Origin: Moniliophthora roreri
Lineage: Eukaryota; Basidiomycota; Agaricomycetes; Agaricales; Marasmiaceae
Reading direction: 5' to 3'
Length of the DNA: 64,000 nucleotides
Assembly: GCA_001466705.2 (NCBI GenBank)
Contig: LATX02000006.1
Coordinates: 62,001-126,000, forward strand
The translations under genes and the position numbers were made by a program. Position 1 is the first letter of the stretch. Each line of letters opens with the position of its first letter. Under the pieces are notes generated by a model. That model searched no databases, had not been told where the DNA came from, and saw nothing but the letters and a program-made list of their open reading frames with translations. Positions 59,171-64,000 of the stretch are shown piece by piece.

Positions 59171-60910
59171 GGTGGGGGAGAAGGGAAGGGAATGGTGAAA
59201 GAGTTGCAGGATGGGCTCCGCCTGCCTGCGGCGCTGAGTAAATTGATGATGAAAGTGCTAAAGCCGTCTTTGCGAGCTCGAGCCTCAACTGGCTCGCTAA
59301 TTTAACCTTCAGGGACGAGATCCCGAGACACTGCACTGAGATAAAAAAGTTGGGCGATTGTGGAACAGGAAAAAAAGCAACCTGCGCAAAACCGTTATCT
59401 GTCTCGAGAGAGGCGGATACCGATGCCTGCAATAAGAGAAGAGAAAGTAGGAAAAAAAAGACGACCCAAGATTCAAGTCGCTCCAAACGCCATCAAAGGA
59501 CTTTGTTCCCGGTGGAGCGGCTCGCAGCCATAGTTACACCGCCTTGTAAGATTCGTATCATATCCCTTGAAACGTGTGTAGTCCGGGACGACCGTGTATG
59601 TAAATTGCGAGGGCTGTCGGGATCAATGTTTGATTCAAGTCATCATTTCAGCTCGGAGACCAGAGGCCTCGTTCTGCGTTCGATACTTGGATGCAGTATC
59701 CCCATTTGAAAGGTCGAGATCTTTGCCCGGTTGGTTGGCAGGTACTGGGTACTGTAGGTCTCGTCACGACGGCCTGATACTGATATGCATCAGGAAACTA
59801 GCCTGAAAACGGTTTTTTGCCCAGCTTCGTGCTGGTTTATGGCGTTATCGTAGTAGAGGCAACCTAACATACAAGGTCTAGCAACGTCAGGTTATCCTTC
59901 AATTAAGCTAACTGAAGAGGGACCCATGGCTCGGGGGAAAAAAGGACAAAGTGGGATGGTTATGACGTACTTGGTCTCTTCAACAAAAACCAAACTCTTC
60001 CAACGATATCAATGGAGGCAAACCTTCAGCGTCCGGAACGAGTTTTTGGAGAAAAAAGAAAGACCCGCGGCCGCGGGCACGTGGCAAAAGAGCCTTTCAA
60101 GCTTTCTCACGCTCATCTGTTTCTTCCGCGTTGCCATCGTCAGTGCCTTTTCGATACTTCAGCTCTCCTCGATGCTGGATCTTGCACAAACCCCCAGAAG
60201 TAAGAACACCAATCTGAACAAATCCGTAAAACTGGGGGGTTTCAACGGAGCATCACTCCAACCCTGAACGCAAACTTGGTCCAAAAGGATGTAGGCACGA
60301 TAAATCCCATCAGCCCCACGTTTCTTACCCCGGAGGAATATCCGATCTACATATAATATGACCCCCCACCCAAAGAAAGATGGTGGATCTACAGGCCTTC
60401 TCCAAAGAACGTAAACTCAGATCAATATCATACACTTGCAAGATGCCTCTCGTCTATCCTTCTAATGCCTATACAGACTACGAACGACACCCACGAGATG
60501 GAGGAAAAAAAGTATCAGGAACGCTCACCCTTGGAAGTTGACCGGTCGATTCCCTCACATTTATGACTTGCGCGTATGGCAAGATCTCAAAAAACCTAAT
60601 CCTTGACGATCGGTATATGTGGAATCTCAAGCCCAAAGCGGATGAAGAATGTACATGGGATTTCGGCTGTCAGTTTCTCTCTCTTGGGGATTCTAGGAGC
60701 TCGTAAAGCTAAAGACTTGAATCGAGCAATGGGGAATTTCTGCGCCATATCCGAGTCGCATGCTTCTCATAGCCAAGGTGCTGTTACGAGCAGACGTCGG
60801 GATAGAGGAGAACCCCGGCTGATGTGGCATGTATGTGGTCAATTCTTCCCTTTGGTTGATTTTTTTCAACTGGAAGTTGAGATTTTTACATAAATAGAGG
60901 CAATATTCGA
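59171..60910. other. Intergenic, no gene recognised
   Basis: Plus-strand frames such as 59350-59709 and 59926-60267 lack motifs and typical splice structure. The promoter of the surface-protein gene is expected just above 59170. Confidence 0.4.
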
Positions 60911-61269
60911 GAGCCTTTCCTTTTGCGTCGTATGTTTACGGCTTACGGTGTGTTTCACGAGAAGTGCGGGCTTTCCAAGTTGGGAGATATTGAGATGAGC
61001 GTGTCAATTACCCACGCGGGCTGCTACTACTCCCTCGGGCTCGGGTTCGGGAATCGAAAAGCGACCGAGGTCTTCGAGAAGCAAATAATCTGATCTTTGT
61101 CATAAATTCGTCCTTGGATCCGGAACATGAAAGAGATTCACTCGTACAAGTTAGCAACCTAGACGATTTCGCTAGCTTGGGTAATTGCGGCTCTCAGGAT
61201 GCGTTTGCGATCTTGTACTTGCGGTGATAGTACTTACTCGACTCCTGTCCCTCTTTTCTCTCACATCGG

Positions 61270-61347
61270 AGCGGGTATAGCTCAGCTGGGAGAGTAGTAT
61301 TTACCTCTTACCTCTCCGTTCTGAAGATTCCCCGTGGTACCCCCCCA
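61270..61347 (+). pseudogene. tRNA-Phe-like pseudogene 1
   Basis: It begins GCGGGTATAGCTCAGCTGGGAGAG, as a tRNA 5' half with a good A box, and ends GGTACCCCCCC. The T-arm and anticodon stem do not pair. Confidence 0.6.
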
Positions 61348-61714
61348 TATTCTATTGCGCTTTGGCTTTTTTTTTTGCTACCCACGACATAACTAGGGCC
61401 ATGATTCGGGAAACCTTTTTTTCTTTTGCGTCGTAATGTTTCACGGGAAGCGTGAGTTTTCCAAGCTGGGAGGAGTGTGTCAATTCTTTATGCTACTCCC
61501 TCGGGCTCGGTCTCGGGGAATCGAAAAGCGACCGAGGGTCTTTGTGTGAAATGGTGTTCTTTTGTCGTAAATCGTCCTTGGATCTTGAACATGAAAGGGA
61601 ATTCACTCGTACAAGGTCAGCAACCCAGATGATTCGCTAGCTTGGGTAATTGGGACTCTTCAGAGTGCCTTTGCGATCTTAAATTCGCGGTGATAGTACT
61701 TACTCGACCCCGGG

Positions 61715-61793
61715 GCGGGTATAGCTCGGCTGGGAGAATAGTACTTGTTTACCTCTTACGTCTCCGTTCTGAAGGTTTCCCCCATAGTCTATT
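61715..61793 (+). pseudogene. tRNA-Phe-like pseudogene 2, 3' truncated
   Basis: It starts GCGGGTATAGCTCGGCTGGG, but the T-arm is replaced by GGTTTCCCCCATAG, so no B box remains. Confidence 0.6.
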
Positions 61794-62173
61794 GCGCTTT
61801 GTTTTTTTTTTTTTTTTTTGCTACCCACGACATAACTAGGGCCAAGATTCGGGAAACCTTTTTCTTTTGCGTTGTATGTTTCACGAGAAGCGTGGGCTTT
61901 CCAAGTTGGGAGGAGCATGTTAATTCTTCACGCTACTTCCTCTGGCTCGGGCTCGGGCTCGGGAATCGAAAGCGACCGAGGGTCTTTGAGAAGCAAATGA
62001 TAGTGATCTTTTTGTCCTTGGATCCGGAATATCAAAAAGATTCACCCGTACAAGTCAGTAACTCGGATGATTCGCTGGTTTGGATAATTGGGGCTCTCAG
62101 GGTGCCTTTGCGATCTTAAAACTTGCGTTGATAGTACTCACTCGACTCCTATCCTTTTTTTTCTCGCATCGGG

Positions 62174-62256
62174 GTGGGTATAGTTCAGCGGTAGAGCAGT
62201 ATTACCTCTTACGTCTCTATTCTGAAGATTCTCGCGTTCGATCCGGGGTATCCCCA
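62174..62256 (+). pseudogene. tRNA-Phe-like pseudogene 3, T-arm preserved
   Basis: It starts GTGGGTATAGTTCAGCGGTAG and ends with GTTCGATCC and TATCCCCA. The A and B boxes look usable. The anticodon region (ATTACCTCTTACGTCTCTATT) does not form a normal arm, and the acceptor has a mismatch. Confidence 0.55.
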
Positions 62257-62759
62257 TGTTGTTACATGATGTTTAGTGAGGAGGCCGGTGCGGAGGGAAA
62301 CGATGTACTAAATAATCTGTTTCCAAGATGTTATGAGGGGTTAAGATTTGGAGATGCGAAGGCAGCTGGAATGTCCTACTTCCTAGTTTCCAGCTAGAGA
62401 TAATGACAGCATTTTCGTTTTTGAATGACGGGTAATAAGAGAGATAGATAGTAGACTCTTTTTTTTCTTCGCTTGTAGAGGTTTGTTACGTAGGGAAAGG
62501 CCGTTAAACCATTGAAACAATGGACACCGGGATGAACGACTCTTCGTGCAAGTTGTTTTTTTTCTTCTTCCTTTGAGCTAGCGACGTTCTAGGGCTTTCA
62601 ACGGTGTCTGCCTTGATAATGAGAGAATGGAGATCTAGGTATCGATGGGAAGGATCAGAGCCTGGGGTGGTTTTTGCACTTGCATAAGATGACTCCCATT
62701 TGTGGGTACGCGTAAAGACGTTGCGTGCTGAGTTGGTGAGAAATGAGGGGTGTAGTATG

Positions 62760-62860
62760 GGGGGTATAGCTCAGCTGGGAGAGCAGCAGACTGAAGTTCA
62801 GGTGAACCAATCTTATGCACCTCATTCTGAAGGTCCCGCGTTCGATCCGCGGTACCCCCA
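62760..62860 (+). tRNA. tRNA-Phe (GAA), with intron
   Basis: Acceptor GGGGGTA pairs with TACCCCC and discriminator A (62860). The D-arm is GCTCAGCTGGGAGAGC and the T-arm CCGCGTTCGATCCGCGG. The anticodon loop CTGAAG places GAA at 34-36 and is followed by an intron of about 28 nt in the canonical place after position 37. The 3' anticodon strand TCTGA leaves one mismatch at 27-43. This is the model from which the three upstream pseudogenes derive. Confidence 0.8.
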
Positions 62861-62971
62861 TCATACGGTGGATTTGCTATGAGATCTTTTATGGGACGGT
62901 GTGTAAAAGTACCTTTTTCCGTATGTAGCGAAAGGGAAAAAAAAGTGTAAGCATACGGACGGAGGCTTCAT

Positions 62972-63074
62972 GGGCCTGACTGGGATTTGAACCCAGGCTC
63001 TCCTCGAGTGGGGTTCAACCATTGACCGTATTCAGCGACCCGAACGAGGCATCTTACTACTAGACCATCAGGCC
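62972..63074 (-). tRNA. tRNA-Pro (CGG), with intron
   Basis: Read on the minus strand, GGCCTGA (63074-63068) pairs with TCAGGCC (62979-62973). The D-arm lies in TGGTCTAGTAGTAAGATGCC. The anticodon stem CCTCG, loop TTCGGG with CGG at 34-36, and closing strand CGAGG are separated by an intron of about 30 nt. The T-arm is CTGGGTTCAAATCCCAG. All stems pair well. Confidence 0.88.
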
Positions 63075-63690
63075 GTTGATGGGAGGAATACTGATAAACG
63101 GTGCGGGATGGAAGGCGCGCAGGTAGGATAGATCGTCGAGGTCACCGACGGTTGTGATGTCATTCGGCTGGCTGAATTAAAATGTTATTGGACCGTGTCT
63201 ATTACAGTTACGGTGATAGACGTGTGTGTATACAGCTGTCAATCATTTTTGGAAGATGGTTACCGCCCAACTCGACATAAAAAAGCCCCACTCGCCTTTC
63301 CCTCCTCTGCCGCTGTCCCCCCTCTGTATCTCTTTCTTCCTTCCTCTGAGCTCTACATCCTCCGAACGCTCAGCGGAAATTCAATCAAGTCGTTAGTATA
63401 TGGAATATGAAAACGGCAACGGCGGGAAACGCCAAGCCGCCAAAGTTGATATAATTGATGTGAAACCAAACAAGTCACCAAACATCAAGACTCCTAACCG
63501 TGGGATCCTTATCCGAGCTCCTTGTTCTCTTCCCTTCCCCGTTTCCCATCCCGCAACGACCCACTCCCTCCTCAAATCCCCTTCCCTTCATTTCCGTCTC
63601 TACATTCCTTAATAATCCCCATTTCCACTCTTTTCAAAACACACATAAACTCTACGAACCAAGAACGAGAAGAAACACAAAACAAAAAAC
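63075..63690. other. Promoter region of the last gene
   Basis: CT-rich stretches (63290-63360, 63520-63640) lead into the ATG at 63691, typical of a fungal core promoter. No other gene. Confidence 0.45.
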
Positions 63691-64000
63691 ATGGGCATTC
63701 AACATATCAAAGTCGAACATATCCCTCACCACAAGCGTCACGCCCCCATCTCAAAGCGAGCATGCGAATTTTATACCGCTCCTAAAGCCTCGACTACGCA
63801 CAATGCTAGCGAGCCTTTGCAGATAACTTGGGACGTCAATTGTTTCGGTGCGGAGAAGAACCCCGACAAGTTGGATATATATTTGTATGCTCCAGAATTA
63901 GGCGTACGTCCTACAATTTTTCTCATTCTTCTTCTTACGCTAATACGGGGTACCCTAACACAGTCTAGCAACCCCCGTATCTTCCGTTGGGAAAATGTCC
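63691..64000 (+). CDS. Partial gene, N-terminal exons of an unnamed basidiomycete protein family
   Basis: It starts at ATG 63691 (MGIQHIKVEHIPHHKRH) in the most likely frame. Exon 1 continues CEFYTAPKASTTHNASEPLQ, ITWDVNCFGAEKNPDKLD and IYLYAPELG. An intron (63903-63965, GTACGT...CACAG) joins SSNPRIFRWENV at the window end. The pattern of a P-L-x-I-x-W-D Ig-like start, DIYLYAP and WENV is one I know from basidiomycete secreted or membrane-anchored proteins. Here no signal peptide precedes it, so an upstream exon may be missing from this model. The 3' part is outside the window. Confidence 0.7.
   Translation, partial: MGIQHIKVEHIPHHKRHAPISKRACEFYTAPKASTTHNASEPLQITWDVNCFGAEKNPDKLDIYLYAPELGVRPTIFLILLLTLIRGTLTQSSNPRIFRWENV

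Larger units (their letters stand above)
60911..62260 (+). repeat. Three tandem units (about 400-500 bp) each ending in a tRNA-like sequence
   Basis: Each unit shows TTTTGCGTCGTATGTTT-like text (60920, 61424, 61865), TTTCACGAGAAGCGTGGGCTTTCC, a CTCGGGCTCGGG run, TCGTCCTTGGATCCGGAA and GATTCGCTAGCTTGGG, then a tRNA-like block. Poly-T runs (61368-61376, 61801-61819) separate the units. Units differ by small indels, so this is an older tandem duplication. Confidence 0.8.

Noticed and set aside
59926..60267. 113-codon plus frame
   Set aside because: No domain, no splice structure and no duplicate to support it.
61745..62119. Plus frame with a Phe run
   Set aside because: It runs through a poly-T tract and a tRNA pseudogene in the tandem repeat; coding is implausible.
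1..64000. CRISPR array, bacterial operons, ribosome binding sites
   Set aside because: No regular spacer-repeat array is present and the gene structure is clearly eukaryotic.

Overview
The window looks like a piece of a filamentous fungal genome, most likely an agaricomycete basidiomycete (mushroom-forming). The evidence is genes with many 49-70 nt GT-AG introns, basidiomycete-type gene families (CTR copper transporter, epoxide hydrolase, a signal-peptide/single-TM cell-surface protein), intron-containing tRNAs and a mixture of Copia, MULE, Tc1-like and MITE elements. Five isolated N characters (863, 1691, 4087, 14287, 36602) sit exactly where repeat sequences jump, so they are unsized assembly joins and not single unknown bases. 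No species call is possible from the sequence alone.

Layout. 1-5172: broken Ty1/Copia retrotransposon copies (RT, RNase H, polypurine tract, LTR), joined at three Ns. 5.5-8.4 kb: decayed MULE-type DNA transposase (minus). 8.8-57 kb: the dominant feature, eight recognisable plus-strand copies (A-H) of one unnamed multi-pass membrane protein family, at 10183, 20056, 27210, 30229, 37491, 40995, 48234 and 55091, with at least four more decayed relatives. Copy A is a clear pseudogene, D carries one in-frame stop, and B, C, E, F, G and H look intact. The array grew by segmental duplication: A, B and H share a unit of about 3.3 kb (relic plus gene), and F and G share a unit of about 4 kb offset by about 7.2 kb. 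Comparing F with G exposes later insertions with empty sites. Ordinary genes lie between the copies: an epoxide hydrolase (15295-16846, minus) and a CTR copper transporter (32290-32994, minus). So do a Gag-like chimeric gene family with a shared 5' module (13.4-14.4 and 34.2-37.3 kb) and decayed minus-strand repeats.

57.4-64 kb is a more ordinary region. It holds a signal-peptide/TM surface protein (57456-59170, minus), a three-unit tandem repeat carrying broken tRNA-like sequences (60.9-62.3 kb), an intact-looking intron-containing tRNA-Phe(GAA) and tRNA-Pro(CGG), and the first exons of a gene that leaves the window at 64000.

Functional reading. The membrane family probably has a shared transport or sensing role at a membrane. 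Its function is unknown to me and cannot be read from the sequence. The repeated loss, duplication and divergence of copies fits a birth-and-death cluster. The single-copy genes show no evident pathway link to it.
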